Positions 25,274-38,783 are shown, counted from the stretch's first letter. The stretch: 64,000 nt of DNA from Onchidella celtica (GCA_963931925.1 OZ007569.1:19574482-19638481), one strand, 5' to 3'. Translations and numbers: made by a program. Notes: generated by a model not told the origin, from the letters alone.

Positions 25274-27153
25274 TATAATATATTTTTCAATTTCCTTATA
25301 TCTGTTCTTATGTTGGCAGACCTAGAAATGATCCCTATATATATATATATTTTTTTTTTTTCTTTCGTTATATCCGTTCTTAAGACTGTTGGCGTGATCA
25401 GTTCTTAGACCTACATCAGCTCGTAGATTTACGTCCACTGACCTGAATATCTTTAAGGCCTACATCTACTGGCCTACGTCAGTTATGGCATGTTCAACTC
25501 TTCCACCTACGCCTGTTGGCATGATCAGGTATTATGCTTACGTCCACTGGCATGATTAACCTTCATCACTGATCACCCATGCACTCAGACAAGGTTTATG
25601 ACAATAATGACAAACTGTCAGAAATTTCAAAATCATTCAGTTCGGGCTGTGTTGAAATATCAGATTTATAGGCAGCTACGTCTTCATAACCAATTTTTAT
25701 TTTATTATTGTGTATCTATCAATCATGTTATCAAAGAATTCAGTTGCTGAACTAGATTGCGTCTTTCTTAGAAGTGAACGCCCAAGGGGTAGATCGGGAT
25801 GATGCGGTAGTGGAAGAAGGGACGAGGGAGAGCTGATGTCAGATTCGTCTCAAGCTCTGTTGCTTAGCCAGGATTTTCCAGTTTTCCCCTGGGAAGACCA
25901 CAGATTTGTGAAGTCCCATTTTCTTCTTGTATCGAGAAACCTAAACCTGTTGTGGATTCCCGGCATTTACTATAGTATTTCACATCCTCCTGAATGCATG
26001 TTTCATTGTTTGGTAGTTTTAATTAGGGCAATACGCAGAATGGGCTCCCAGGAAGAGAAACACACAGAAGACGATAGCAGTGGCGGATTAAGGCATGGGC
26101 TTTATGGGCTGCAACCCAGGGGCCTTCTCCAACTCAGGGCCTCAAGAGATTAAGTGAAATTACACACATCAAAAACCTTATTTTAACTTTTATTGCATTT
26201 CGTTCTCCTACAACAAATACAGTAATGAAAACGTTGGTTGGTATTACAATTCGTCGAGTATTTGCCATATTGTTGTACCGGTAAGTGCATTTTGGTCTTC
26301 TCGAGAAATGGGGATTAAATTTTGGTCGGCAAAGGGCTAGAATGTGTACAACATTGCGCCACAAACACATTATCTCAAAAAGTTTTTGACCGATTGGAAT
26401 GAAATTAGGCGTGAGAGAACCACTTTCATGTCAAAACCTCAAAATCAGCAAAATGTCACATATAACAATACGGCATGTACCCCTCAATATATGATTAAAA
26501 AAAATAGGTTTGATATTTATAAAACAAATTGTATATTCATTTCGTGAATTGTGTTGTAGAAGTTGATTTCAAGAATCCGAAATTGATGCTTTTACTCACA
26601 TTATCCGGTCATGGGCGATCGGTAGGAAGAAGGAAGTACAATATGAATTTATCCCCTCTAGAAAAAGATTGGGGGGGGGGGGGGGAGTAACAGAAGGGGA
26701 ATCCCTACCTATCTTATTCTTACATCGTGTCATCTTTTACGTCCTGTTTGGTAATGAATTTCTGATCACGTATGTTCAATTCTACATCCTCTCCAATGTG
26801 TGTACAAAGACCCGTTGTAGTGAAGAAGATGGACGATATTTGTTTGGCATAAAATAAATAATTCCATTTCAACTGCGCAAAATGACGGAGACGACTAATC
26901 CAGCTGACAATGGCGTATTACTATTAGTAAAAAAAGAAAAAAACGACATAAAAAAGGTATTTGCAGTTGGGATCCAAGATTTCGTTTCCCCTCCCCTCTC
27001 CCCCCCCCCCCCCCGCCCCCACAAAAAGGTAAATTTCAACAAAAAATGGAGCTGGGAAAACCCCAGTACTGCGCCATTCTGTGACTCCAAATAGACTCAA
27101 GATAAGAACAGGTCTACAATATACAACGGATTGTTGTTGCCGATTATTAAAAA

Positions 27154-28190
27154 CTAGATGAGCTACAGGGCATTGCCCAGAATAAACAATCATGTGATCC
27201 CCCCCCCCCCTAGTATAATAAAAGTAATAAACTACAGTCTTGCTTCAGAACTCATGAGCACCACAGCATTATGCACCAAACTGAACTCTTGATACGGTTA
27301 CTTTTTATGACATAGTCGGTACTATATATTACGAAACAAACATGCAAAAATGCAGATGTTACATAGCAATAAACATTGTTATTTTTTAAAAATACATGCT
27401 TGAAGTAAATAACTTTTAATTATAGCCATCATCTTCCTTATCTCAATTGCCACCTTCCTGCCAAATTTAAGGCCTAAAGAGTATATAGTTTGGTCAGTTA
27501 GTCATGCCAAAGGTTGCAAATTACTGAAATACATAATAGACTAGATGACCTACCGGGCATTGCCCGGAATAAACAATCACGAAACAAACAGGCCAAAAAT
27601 ACAGGTGTTACATAGCAATAAACATTGTTATTTTTTAAAAATACATGCTTGAAGTAAACAACTTTTAATTATAGCCATCATCTTCCTTATCTTAGTTGCC
27701 ACTTTCCTGCCAAATTTAAGGCCTGAAGAGTGTATAGTTTGGTCAGTTAGTCATGCCAAAGGTTGCGAGTTACTGAAATATATAATAGACTAGATGACCT
27801 ACCGGGCATTGCCCAGAATAAACAATAATGTGCTCCCCCCCCCCCTCTCTCTCTTTCATATAATAAAAGTAATAAACTACAGTCTTGCTTCAGAACTCGT
27901 GCGCACCAGAACACTTATACGCACCAAACAGAACGCTTGATACGGTTACTTTTTATGACATGCACGGTACTGTATATAACGAAACAAACATGCAAAAATA
28001 CAGATGTTACATAGCAATAAACATTGTTACTTTAAAAAAAAATACATGCTTGAAGTAAACAACTTTTAATTATAGCCATCATCTTCCTTATCTCAATTGC
28101 CACCTTCCTGCTAAATTTAAGGCCTGAAGAGTGTATAGTTTGGTCAGTTAGTCATGCCAAAGGTTGGAAGTTACTGAAATATATAATAGA
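27154..28190 (-). mobile_element. Tandem trimer of the Helitron-like element
   Basis: Three copies in inverse orientation, head to tail without spacers: 27154-27540 (387 bp), 27541-27789 (249 bp, internal deletion) and 27790-28190 (401 bp). Each junction joins CTAG of one copy directly to TC of the next. The outer flanks are T after CTAG and A before TC when read on the minus strand, so the array fits a single A/T insertion. Confidence 0.75.
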
Positions 28191-29427
28191 TATGACGCAT
28201 TTTTTTGTTTGTTTTGTGGCCAAAATTGTTATAGTTTTATTTTTCTTTTAAACCCATATTGTTCCAATGGGTTGTTTTTTTTTTCAGCGCCAGGCCTCGT
28301 ATAACTTTAGGGTTAACATCTCACACTAGAGTCGAGACAAAACAGTAACGACTCAGTGCACCGCCAGCTGTATACTTTGAAGAAAAACTATAAGATTTGA
28401 AAGCAGGACATCCCGTTACAAGATGCAAATATATAGAGAACACTTCAAGAAACTGGCGTGGAAATAATTCTATTGAAGAAACCAGTAACTGCAAGTGGCA
28501 GATGAGAAAATAGAAGAAAAAGAAGAAGACGAATGTAATAAATTAACGACACCGATGATGACGATAAAAGACAAACAAATGAAGTGGGGGAAAGAGAGAA
28601 AAAAAAGAACAGGAAAACGGGAGAAATCCGAGATCCGACATGATGGGTACGCTGGCCATGATGATAATATTGATGATGACAGAAAAAGAAAGGATAATGA
28701 GGTCGACGACAACGATGACAACTCATAAGGGGTGACGGACAGATAGGAAATCGTTGTGTCGGTCTAGGCTCGTGTTTGCTCGTGTCCTTCAAATGTCCCT
28801 CGGCCTAACATTCCCTAGCATGAAGATAGAAAGACCGATCCACAGGGGCACCCCCTGGAGAGAGGAAGATTTTCTTTAATTGTGAGCTAACTCGATTAAC
28901 TGAGGACTCTGTTTGCTAACCCTTCTCTCAGACGCACTCTTCATGTGAGTTTTAATCAAGTTCTGTAGCCGACAAGAGGTCGAAGGAGTGATTCTCCCAT
29001 CCGGAGAGTTGGTTCCAAGATCCTCTTGATGGGTAGCTTGGAGGAAAAAAATATATGGGGCTTAGAACTGCCAGCCTAGGCGTAGATGTATGAGACTCTA
29101 CTAGCCTGTGGATAGTCGCAATATTAGACTTTAGAGTTGGAAGAGAAATGACAGTGAGAACCAAAAAAAGAAAACAACGACATTTTCAAACGATGTTACG
29201 AAAAACCAAATCTTATGTCTAGAAAATTACGAACAAATCGAAGGTCCCATGGTAAACCAAAACTATAATAACTCAGTTTATATAAATTTTGTAGGAGATG
29301 CAAAAAAAAAAAAAAACCCACAAAAAAACCAACAACCCAAACCTGAGTAACTTTCGTTATCAGATTTTATAGTTACTCTATCTTAAGAAAAAACGTTATT
29401 TAACCCTTAGTTTTCAGATTGGAAGTG

Positions 29428-29730
29428 GCTATTTTCACGACATGTCGTGGAAATCGCCTCCGTGAAGTTTTCCACGACATGTCGTGGAAATGGCCTTGGT
29501 GAAGTTTTTCACGACGTTTCACGACTTAATACAGCTACCCCAGCCCCTTTTCGCCTGATTAGTCAATCTGACTACCGCCCAATTGATACAAACTGACTAG
29601 ACCCTCACGCCCCCCAGGTTCCGACCTCCCGCTCAGTGGGGGCCGCCATTTTGAGTCAGAAAACGGTAAGCTCTGATTGGATGAAAAACGTGTCGTGAAA
29701 AAATCTCTCCACGCTTTTTCCACGATATGT
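29428..29730. repeat. Cluster of CACGACATGTCGTG palindromes
   Basis: The palindrome cacgacatgtcgtgga occurs near 29437 and 29473, with a half copy near 29510 (cacgacgtttcacgac) and diverged copies at 29692 and 29721 (ccacgatatgtcgtg). The sites alternate with gtgaagtttt spacers. The block may be part of a dispersed repeat, since gatacaaactgactagaccc at 29585 recurs near 62101. Confidence 0.6.
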
Positions 29731-29749
29731 CGTGTGCCTAGACACTTCG

Positions 29750-29880
29750 TTTCAGATTTCAAACTCCAACTTTTAACACAAACTAAGGTCTGCCAAAACT
29801 GTCTCATTAGTTCGGACGCGCCAATAATGTCCTGAGTCAAGCGACGGACTGAAACATCTGGCGCTCTGAGTAAAAAAGGT
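29750..29880. repeat. Dispersed repeat fragment (family with 30690, 32460, 41935)
   Basis: It shares aaactgtct(cattagttc) and cctgagtcaagc-type phrases with the other members of this diverged non-coding family. Confidence 0.4.
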
Positions 29881-30669
29881 TGCAAAACACACTTAACCAA
29901 AATAGATATCTCAAGTTTTGAAAAAAACAACAACAACAAACAAAATGACAATTTACCATGCGTTCCTCAAAATTATATACAGTATTTTTTAAATATCGCA
30001 ACAGTCATCCACATGAAACAAATCTTTCCTTACATTAAAAATTCACTTCCATTAGGTGTCTTCAAGAAACGTATAATTAAAATATAATTGAATAATGTGT
30101 TCGACGTACAGCATTTGTCCTCATGCCTCATGGGCAATCTCACCTCACCTTCAGAACACAGGATCAGAGTGCATGAGATGTGTCAGAATGCACGCTCTCA
30201 TTCAATTCAGAAACAGACAAAGCACAGACATGTAACATTTTAATGGATAGGTTTAAAAGATAAGACACAACCAGTGGCCTTCGCCAACTCTCACGTCAAT
30301 ACCAAAATATTGCTCAATAAATTCGGCAAAGTAAAAACAATAGCAGCAGTAAAATACAATTTTAACATCTGCGCTGCAAACTATTTGCGAATCACTATAT
30401 GCCCATGATAGAGAGGGATGGAAAGTGTTTGTTGGTGGCCTATACCCTGATCCAGGGTGAGAAAGGCAATGATGATGATGATAGTAAAGGATAATGCTGT
30501 TTAGACTAGCTAATTTCAGAATTCTCACTTTCAGCAGATATCTAGTGTTTATTTATACATGTTTGATTATTGGTACCAAATAATTCTCATGGGCAAGTGC
30601 AAGTCTGGAAATCTTGCATGGATTATATTGTCTTATTAAGCTGATAGCGCACTGCATCATGTCCATTTT

Positions 30670-30860
30670 TTCTCGGATTAATGTGAGGTGTGGACTATGG
30701 AGTTAAACGGGAACTGTGCGTGGCACCGGCGAGTCGGAAACATGTGTGTTTAACTAGTTCGGGCGAGTCAAAATTGTCTTGAGTCAGCTGACCGATTGAG
30801 AGATCTCGCGCACCGAGTCACTTCAGACTTGACTCAGTGGGCCAATAGCTTTGTTCCACC
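30670..30860 (+). repeat. Dispersed repeat copy
   Basis: gtgtggactatggagttaaa ... gttcgggcgagtcaaaattgtcttgagtcagctgaccg aligns by eye with 32465-32610 and, inverted, with 41935-42070. Non-coding. Confidence 0.5.
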
Positions 30861-30989
30861 CTAAGACTTTCAGTCTCAGTGGAAGAGAATTAACCTGGAA
30901 AGATACACGTCAGTGGCCTCTGATTAGTTGGGTAATAGGACTTTTGAAAGCCTTCTGTCTTAGCTTCACACTGTGTGTTTGTAAGAGTT

Positions 30990-31010
30990 TATGCCTTTGT
31001 GTGTATGTAT

Positions 31011-31042
<32 letters not shown>
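30990..31042. repeat. (GT)n microsatellite
   Basis: A run of tgtgtgtg with tgtatg interruptions, about 50 bases long. Confidence 0.9.
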
Positions 31043-32109
31043 AGTACATTCTCATATTTTTGCGGGGAAAATCGCCGAACTGAACATTTGCAATATACAA
31101 TATTAAAGCTGCGTGTTTTTGGATTTTTAAAATGACGGTAGAAAGAAATAAAGTCTTTAACGCACTGTGTCAAATCTGATGAAATATTATAAAAACCACA
31201 GAAAAACTGTGGAGTTGCAGCAAGGCTATAAGCAGTTTTTCCTTGTATCGTTTGGCCTTGGGTATTATTTCTTATGCGAGGATTTGCTACATACAACTGT
31301 TTCTTTTTGCCAAATTTTTACATGTGTCAAATCTGTTTTACCTCAATTTTGTGGACAATGGAAGTAAACTGGACCCCATACACTAGTAAGACTGAAACAA
31401 GACTGTCTTGCTAGTTGGTTCAAAGGAAGTTCAATTCTGAGTTAAAATCGACGAAAAAACAGATTTGACTCAGTGTGCTGCTGCTAGCCTAAAACCTGGA
31501 AAGCGGCAAAATAAGACAATCACTGAAATAACAAGGTAGAGGAAAAGACAACATTAGCTGAGGAGAGAGAGGGAAGATGAAGGGAGAGATAATCAATTGT
31601 TCTCATCGAACTCTCAAGCCAGGGTTGTTCTCAACAATTTAAGACGCCAGGCTTGTGTCATGGAGTCCCGGAAGCACTTCCGCTCCTGTGCATGACGATA
31701 TGCGCAGTGAGGAACAAGGGAGATAATCCGCAGATCCCTGGTCAAACACAAGCATGGCTTTGTTTTTACTTGAAGTCAGGATTTCCTTGGGGTGGAAAAA
31801 AGGCCGCCGTGACTTTCTCAGGCATCTGTTTTAAGCTCTCTCGTGAGTTTCATCCGTGTGATGGAACGAAACCACTGAATGGAGGAGATAAAAAGTGGCT
31901 GGCCACCTTATTCTAAAACAAAACAAACGAAACAAAACAAAATCCCGGCCATCTCTAGGCTTAAATCAGCAAAGAAGAAGTCGGGATGCGTTTAACAAAA
32001 CTTTTAAAACACTTTTTTTGTCAACAACATCAACAACAAATAAACAAACAACGCTTATGCTATTTTCAACACTAAATCATTCAAGTAGACCTATGCATTG
32101 GTAATTACT

Positions 32110-32360
32110 TCGTTTACGAATGTGGTAAATCTGACAAAACCAGGCTAAAGGTGAAATTTGTATACCTTTTTAAAATATCAAAATAAAATATTTCAAAGAC
32201 GAGTTCAAGTAAATGATCTTCACTGGATGCAGAAAAAATGTCTAATCTTTCATTATCATCTCTGGAGGGATTTTCTCAGGAATTTGGTCTTTAACCTTAA
32301 GCCCGATTTCGTCAGATTCACTCACATGTTTATCAAGTTTATTAATGGAATCCGTCTATC
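32110..32360 (+). repeat. Dispersed repeat copy (family with 21112 and 51895)
   Basis: It shares ctgacaaaaccaggctaaag, tatcaaaataaaatatttc, caggaatttggtctttaac and aagcccgatttcgtcagat with 51895-52145, and the last motif with 21112-21300 inverted. Confidence 0.65.
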
Positions 32361-32399
32361 TTTTTACTGCTATGAATGCAACTAAAAAACAAAAACGGC

Positions 32400-32630
32400 A
32401 AACGAGAGGTTTTGTTGAGTCTCTGTTGGGCTGGTGGCGTTAAATCTGTTTTGTCTTGTTTTTAAGGCGAGATGTGGACTACATGGCATACTGGACAGAT
32501 CTGAAACAAGTATGTCTCATTAGTTCAGGCGTGTTAAAACTGTCTTGAACCAGCTGGCGGAAAGAGAGAGCTCGCCCACTGAGTCAAAACAGGAGAAAAA
32601 CGGACTTGATTCAATTGCAGCACCAACTTT
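32400..32630 (+). repeat. Dispersed repeat copy (family with 30670)
   Basis: gatgtggactacatggcata ... ttagttcaggcgtgttaaaa ctgtcttgaaccagctg parallels the copy at 30670-30860. Confidence 0.5.
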
Positions 32631-32909
32631 GGTGTATGTACGATTGTTCTTGAACCACGGGGACTTCTCTCCCTTCGTTTTGTTTACTTCTTTGGTTCGT
32701 CTTTTTGGTAAATGGTCGTCACAAAAGCCATTTGCTTCACTGTAAGATGGGTGAGAACCAAAGATTTAAACTAACCTAAATTCGCCAAGTTCTTTGGTTA
32801 AAACTGATCCGAAGAAGTTAAGTATACTTTTATACCTTTGTTAAGCCTGCAAAAGTTAAGTCCCGTTTTTCCAGGCCATCTTCTCTATTTTTAATTTTAT
32901 GCGGAAAAA

Positions 32910-33340
32910 AGTAAATCTGTCAGTTGCTATTCTGTACTGTTTTTTGTTTTTGTTTTGTGTGTATGTGTGTGCGTGCATGCATAGGTAAATAGGCTTAACA
33001 ATTCCGTCATCTGCTATTCTGTTCTTTTCTAAAATATAAAATAGTAACTGTCACTTGGTATTCTATGTTTTTATTTTTTCTTAATAATGCCTAAAGTAGC
33101 AACTCCGTCATTTGCTATTCCGGTTTTCTTTTATGCGTAAAAATAATACACTGGTCATTTGCTGGTCAGCACTTTTGTTGTTTTTGTGCCTGAACTAGTA
33201 ATTCCGTCATTTGCTCTTCCGTACTTTTATATTATACTTATTGCAGTCACTCGGTCATTTTGGTCTTCTATCCTTTTTTTTCTGTTCTATGCAAAAGTCG
33301 TTAATCCGACATTTGCTATTCCTTACTTTTTCATGTTTAT
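32910..33340. repeat. Diverged tandem repeat with attccgtcatttgctattc core
   Basis: About seven imperfect units of 60-80 bases, each with a (c)gtcatttgctattc(c) core followed by a T-rich stretch. Open frames here reflect the T-rich repeat and are not called as genes. Confidence 0.7.
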
Positions 33341-34617
33341 TGAACATCAAAACATGTCTTATCCCCACAATGTTCATAACATCTTTCCAGCTTCATACCA
33401 GCTCCTGAGCTCCTGCTTTCGAAATGGCTCAAGACCAAACGAAATTAGATTATATTTTGTTCATGGGTTCAAATTATGGATTCACTATTTCATGAGACAG
33501 GTTTGATCTCATCGTTGCTTAAGAGCATATTTACGTGCATTCATTTACCAAGTACCACAATGGATCAGCTCAAGCATTAGCTGTGCTACCGCGAATCCAA
33601 CATTCATAATGATGATGCCCCGCTATTTCTAAATCCTCTGCTATGCAAATTTTACGGTCCGTATTTATAGTTCCCCTACTTTCCACTTCTTTTTTTTTTT
33701 CATATTATTATTTTCAGACGCAAACGTCCTTGAAATAATTACAGCTGCAAAAGGTTGCAGAAACGCCGCAAATTATAAATTTATCACAACGTATTACATG
33801 AAGCGTCTTCCATAGAAAACATGTCTATAATCGGATTAAAATGAAACGGCCCATTACAGTATTAAGCTCTTATAATTTAAGCTCCCAGCATTTTAAGTGG
33901 CGGTTAATGTTCTGTTCCACATGCAGCATGGGATCTTAACATGCAAGCATGACAAGTTCATAATAAAAATGACGCTAAGACTCAAGATGAACGCCGTTTA
34001 AATGCTTTTCAAATTAATCCATTTTTGAAGTTTTTAATTTCATTTTTCGGCCTCTTTAGTTCTCATGAATAAGCACGTCTGCGGCGGCAACCACAACATC
34101 ACCAGCGACCAGAACATTCACCAAGTTCTTTAATTTTGATTTTTTTTAACCTCGTCTAATACATTAAGCCTGAAGTCAAAACGTCATTAATGTAGGGTTT
34201 CTGAAGTAAAAATGTAATGCAAAAATATAAAGTTTAAAAAAAAAAAAAGAGAAAAAATCAGGAAAAAAAGAAGAGGTTCTTGTGTGAAAAGCCGTCGGTA
34301 ACGAACAGCCATCACCCACAAATTGATGGCCATTAGGCGCCTGGTGAATACAGGGATGATATTCTCCGATCAAGCCATTATAACTGCCTTTGCATTCCCT
34401 TACAAAATGGTCCGAATCAACACAAGTTATAGCAGCAAATAGCATCGTCAATATTTAACTTCGGCGAATCCTACAGACTGACCGCGACAAGATAGCCGAA
34501 TTTAAGCGGTCTGTAAATTTAGTTTTGCGTCTCCCTTAAAAGGGTTGGGTATTTTCTTGGTGGAGCCTCCAGCCAGCTATTTTCACGATGAAAAAAAAAT
34601 TAAGCCCGCGCTTTCAT

Positions 34618-34682
34618 GCATACACACACCCACGCACGTACCCACACACACACACACACGCGCACACATCCACGCACATGCA
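34618..34682. repeat. (CA)n-rich microsatellite
   Basis: Interrupted cacaca/cacgca repeat of about 60 bases. Confidence 0.85.
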
Positions 34683-35668
34683 CAACTACTCTGGGTAACC
34701 AGATAAAAAACAAAACAAAAAAAAGCTTCGACTCCAATGTATGGCATTGCCAAACCCACCCGTCCGTCTCAGGCAGAAGACATCTCATTCTCCATGACAC
34801 AGACACGGAAAGTGTATGTCAGTGTACACATAATGTTATTCAGAGAGGATGCGGTGTGTGTGCCAGCTTGTGTTTGAAATTTGTGATATCAGTTGAACGT
34901 ATTCTATACGGGTTAAAAAAAATAATTTTTTTCACTTCATACTTCCAACGACGGAATGTTACCGGAGAATATAAGATATAAAAAAAAAAAATGCTCTTGC
35001 AAGTCATGATGATTAATTAGCTTTTCTATGAAGGTTTTGATTCACTTAAAATCTAAACACAGCTATCAAACTGAAAAAATATATAATATTAATTTTTTAA
35101 AATATGAATGCACAATAAAATGTAAATATCAACCATTTTTTTCTTTCATTATTGCATTTAAAAGTTTTGAAGTTTGACTTTGGAGAAAGCACGTCGCTAC
35201 GATAACGGGCATATTGTGCAAAGCTGAAGCAAGACGATAAACAGAATTATAATAACAGCACAATGATAGGACAGAAGGAGACTCCACCAGAAGGGTCCAC
35301 CAACCAACCACCCGCTCATTCCAGACGCATGTCAACAAATTAATACACAAACAAGCCAAAATAATAGTTGACAGAAATGAATGAAAACAACACTGCCCGC
35401 GTTATCTCAATAATTTTAATGTTATGTTTCATAAATGGCCTGAAAAGGAACCGGTACAATGTTGCGAAATATGGTAATTTATCTTAGTAACGTGTTTTAA
35501 TGGAGATGAGAATATTTTTCCAGGCTCGGATTTTGATTTGAATGTGAGTCAACATGACTTTCATTTAATTTCTATAACCCAGGAAGATATTCGGGAACAG
35601 TCACAACAGACCTGACTGTTTGAGTGTACAGTGTATGTTTTCTAAGGATGTTGAAAATATCTGCAATT

Positions 35669-35936
35669 CGTAACTTTAGTTCTTGTTTGTTCTATCTCAA
35701 TTTTCTGAAAAAACTGGAGATCTGTCAGTAGGTAAAAAAGTTATAACAAATTATGTACACTCTGACGCGTTTAAAATGAGCTGTCGAACTTACCAAGCTG
35801 TTTCACAGTTCCGATTTATACTCTTTCCTAGTCCTTATCATAACAACCAAAGCTGCACACGTTTAAGTAAGTTTAACATCGAAATTCTCAGTTGTGGAAA
35901 AAGTGGAGTTGGAGCAAACAAGAACTGACGTCGCCA
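35669..35936. mobile_element. Foldback MITE, copy 3
   Basis: The left end ttagttcttgtttgttctat pairs with the right end gagcaaacaagaactgac, giving an inverted repeat of about 30 bases. The interior shares ccaagctgtttcacagttcc with copy 1. Confidence 0.75.
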
Positions 35937-36884
35937 GTTTGTACACTAATAAGAGAGTATTTCGTCCCGATAATAGTGGGCACAAAGAGGACTTAAAACT
36001 ACAGCAAACTTTATTCATAGAATGAAGCCACTCATGCAGAGTATAGTATGGACAAGGATAAAGAAAGAAAAAACCCCGACAAACAAAATACACACTGAAA
36101 ACAGAAACTTATAGTACAACACAAATTTGATTGTAAAATGGGTTTATTATAATAAAAGTAATTGCTGCAGGACTCAGTTTAAATAATATTTATTCAATAC
36201 CCATGTAAGATGGTGACAATAATTGACATTTTCAATAACGATCAAAGCTTATTCCTCTCAAATAAATAAATAAAGAAAGAAACAAGATAATTTCATAACT
36301 ACATTAAATATATGGCAAAGAAAAAAATAGGAGCAAAGAAAATGAACAATTAAAGAAAAATTCATTTACCGCATTATTTATTACTCGAAGACAAAAAATA
36401 TAACATCACATAATTATATTTTATTACATTAAAAATGACAATCTTGAGTGCAGGCATGGTTGTGGCGATAAATGCTGCTTTAAAAGAAAACGAGAAATGT
36501 AACTAGATCTAAATGAAATGTACTTAACTGTCTCATCAAAAATGAAAATTAAAAAAAAATATTGCACCCACAACTGGTCCTATTAGGATCTTGGCTTTGG
36601 AAAAAGCCGAGCTCCTGAAAATGTGGGCAAGGGAAAGAGTATGGTAAATGACAAACACTGGAACCTCTTTCTCAGGTAATACTCTTGATATACAATCACT
36701 TCACTGTTTATGGCAAGCATCATTAAAGAAAAAAATCATAATACAAGCATTCTAATTGGATATGTAAAATCCACTAGGCATTCTAATAAAATGTGTCCCT
36801 ATATCATAACATGCAAAAGTATTATTTTTGTCAACAGATACCTGAAAGAACAGGTAACCTAACATTAAAACATACATAAATAAA

Positions 36885-36977
36885 TGTATGAAAATTAATA
36901 AATAAATAAATGAGATAATGAAATAATGAAATAATGAATGAATGAATGAATGAATGAATGAATGAATGAATGAATGA

Positions 36978-37017
<40 letters not shown>

Positions 37018-37032
37018 ATACATAAATAAAAC
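36885..37032. repeat. (AATG)n/(AAAT)n microsatellite
   Basis: aatgaatg then aaataaat tetranucleotide runs totalling about 140 bases. Confidence 0.95.
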
Positions 37033-37638
37033 TGAAAACTAGATGGAACGTGTATATTTCAATTTGAATACTAAACTTGAACATACTATACTAAAATCTT
37101 TGCTCTGGCTATAAGAAATAAACATGCTACTTTACTTGAATACTAAAATCTTCACCCTGGCCACAACAAGAAACAAATGCCCTGATTAAAACTGCTGAAC
37201 AGTGCAGCGAGAAACTGCACTCACGCTGTTTTATTTCACAGCCATGCACTGGTAGACTTAAAATCCCCATGTCTATGGGAATTCTTATGGAAGACCATCA
37301 TTCTTTCCCAGGGAAATCTGTGGATACAGAACATAAGAACAAAAATTAAGACTGGAATACACGGACCCAACTGACGAAACAAATAAAAGAGATCATCAGT
37401 ATTGTCGTCATAAAGGCTGTTGTTAGGGGAACGTGGCATTTTACATTATAAGCCATAGCTGAACAGTGAACACAAATTAGCATTTTCTCTGTTTTTGGCT
37501 TTGTAATTAGACTGCGGTCTCCTAACAACAGCTTTTTATAAATGGTACAAAATGAAAAGTGAAGAGGCCACTGTCAATCCCGAACGAGTAAAGAGGACGT
37601 CGCTGCCTCTTAATAGAAATATAAAATACTTCTTTTTA

Positions 37639-38006
37639 GGGGCGCGGTGGCCCAGAGGCAAGGTGCTCGCCTCTCATGCCGAAGGTACCGGGTTCAAATC
37701 CCGGTCGGTGCAGGCATGTTGGAATTTTTGGGATTTTTCTCGTAATTTCCTGTCCCTGATCCTATGGCAGGTAGGATCGAGCACCTGGTCTTCTCACATA
37801 TGGACGAAAAATTCGGAGAGCTCGTGTGTACGTTGCACACGTTTAAAGATACCTTGGCAGTTGGAAATCGAGAAGAGCAGGCCGAACAGGCCGCTGCCCG
37901 GGCAAAATTCTAAAAAACTAATCCCTACCACAACAAGAAAAATAAACGCAAGAAAAGTGAGGTGTATATGTCAAGGGCATCGAAACCTCCTAAAATAACG
38001 ACCTAA
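37639..38006 (+). mobile_element. tRNA-derived SINE
   Basis: The head ggggcgcggtggcccagagg carries an A-box and ggttcaaatcc (37691-37701) is a B-box for RNA polymerase III. The body continues to about 38000. Its ccgctgcccgggcaaaattc segment recurs at 50830-50852 and, diverged, near 788-803. The 5' end cannot pair with a 3' acceptor strand, so this is not a functional tRNA. Similar acttctta-like flanks suggest a target duplication. Confidence 0.75.
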
Positions 38007-38179
38007 ACACTTCTTAATATTATAAACAGTTTAATACACACAGCCTTACAATATTTTAAAGCTGCTTGCAAATACAAACTAATAGTACCAGATTGTGAAT
38101 AAGCTTGTTTTCTCAGGTCTTTTCATTATTATTATTTTTGTTTAATTTTGAGCGGTTAAAATGTGGATGTTGAAACTTG

Positions 38180-38600
38180 AAAATACCACACGGACACAAG
38201 GGCCTCCAGTAAGATCCAAGTCAGAATGAGTTTACTCTTCTTTGATTTTACCTCCACTGCAGCTCAAGAGTTAATTTTTATTTCTTTACTTTAATCTCAC
38301 GTTCAAGGTTTGTGAGATGGAAATGAAAAAATGGGTGTATGGGGAGTACATTAGATAACACTACCCGAAAACTGAGGGTCTACAGTAGGATCCAAATTAG
38401 AGTTAATCTTTTCTCCTCTCGCTTGTCGTACACCATAGCTCAGGTATTTAAAATTTGTTTTCTTAATTTTTTAAATTTTGAGAGAGGAAAATAATGTATA
38501 GGGAGAGTAAACCAGGTAATACCAAACACGTACTTGGATCCCCAGCATGATCCAAGTCAGAATTGGTCTATTCTTCTTTCACTTTATCTCTGCTGTAAGT
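38180..38600. repeat. About 165-180 bp tandem repeat, 2.5 copies
   Basis: Phrases such as taagatccaagtcagaatg, tactcttctttgatttta and gggtgtatggggagtaca recur in order three times with divergence (starts near 38185, 38360 and 38530). Confidence 0.7.
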
Positions 38601-38783
38601 CGACCACCCCCACCCCCCTCCCCTCCCGCTTTTCCAAGCCAAAGCGTATCCATTGGAGACATAAACAAACAGGTCCACGCCCTCCCTCCCCACTCTGTTT
38701 ATGCAGTCAGGCCGACTCCTAGAGCCGGCTGTCATGGAACCGCCAAGGACCGCCAGGAACGTCTAAGGCACGGCCATGGAGGG

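Noticed and set aside
37639-37715. tRNA gene
   Set aside because: A- and B-boxes are present but the 5' end has no complementary acceptor strand, and the sequence continues into a body shared with 50805-50970. It is a SINE.
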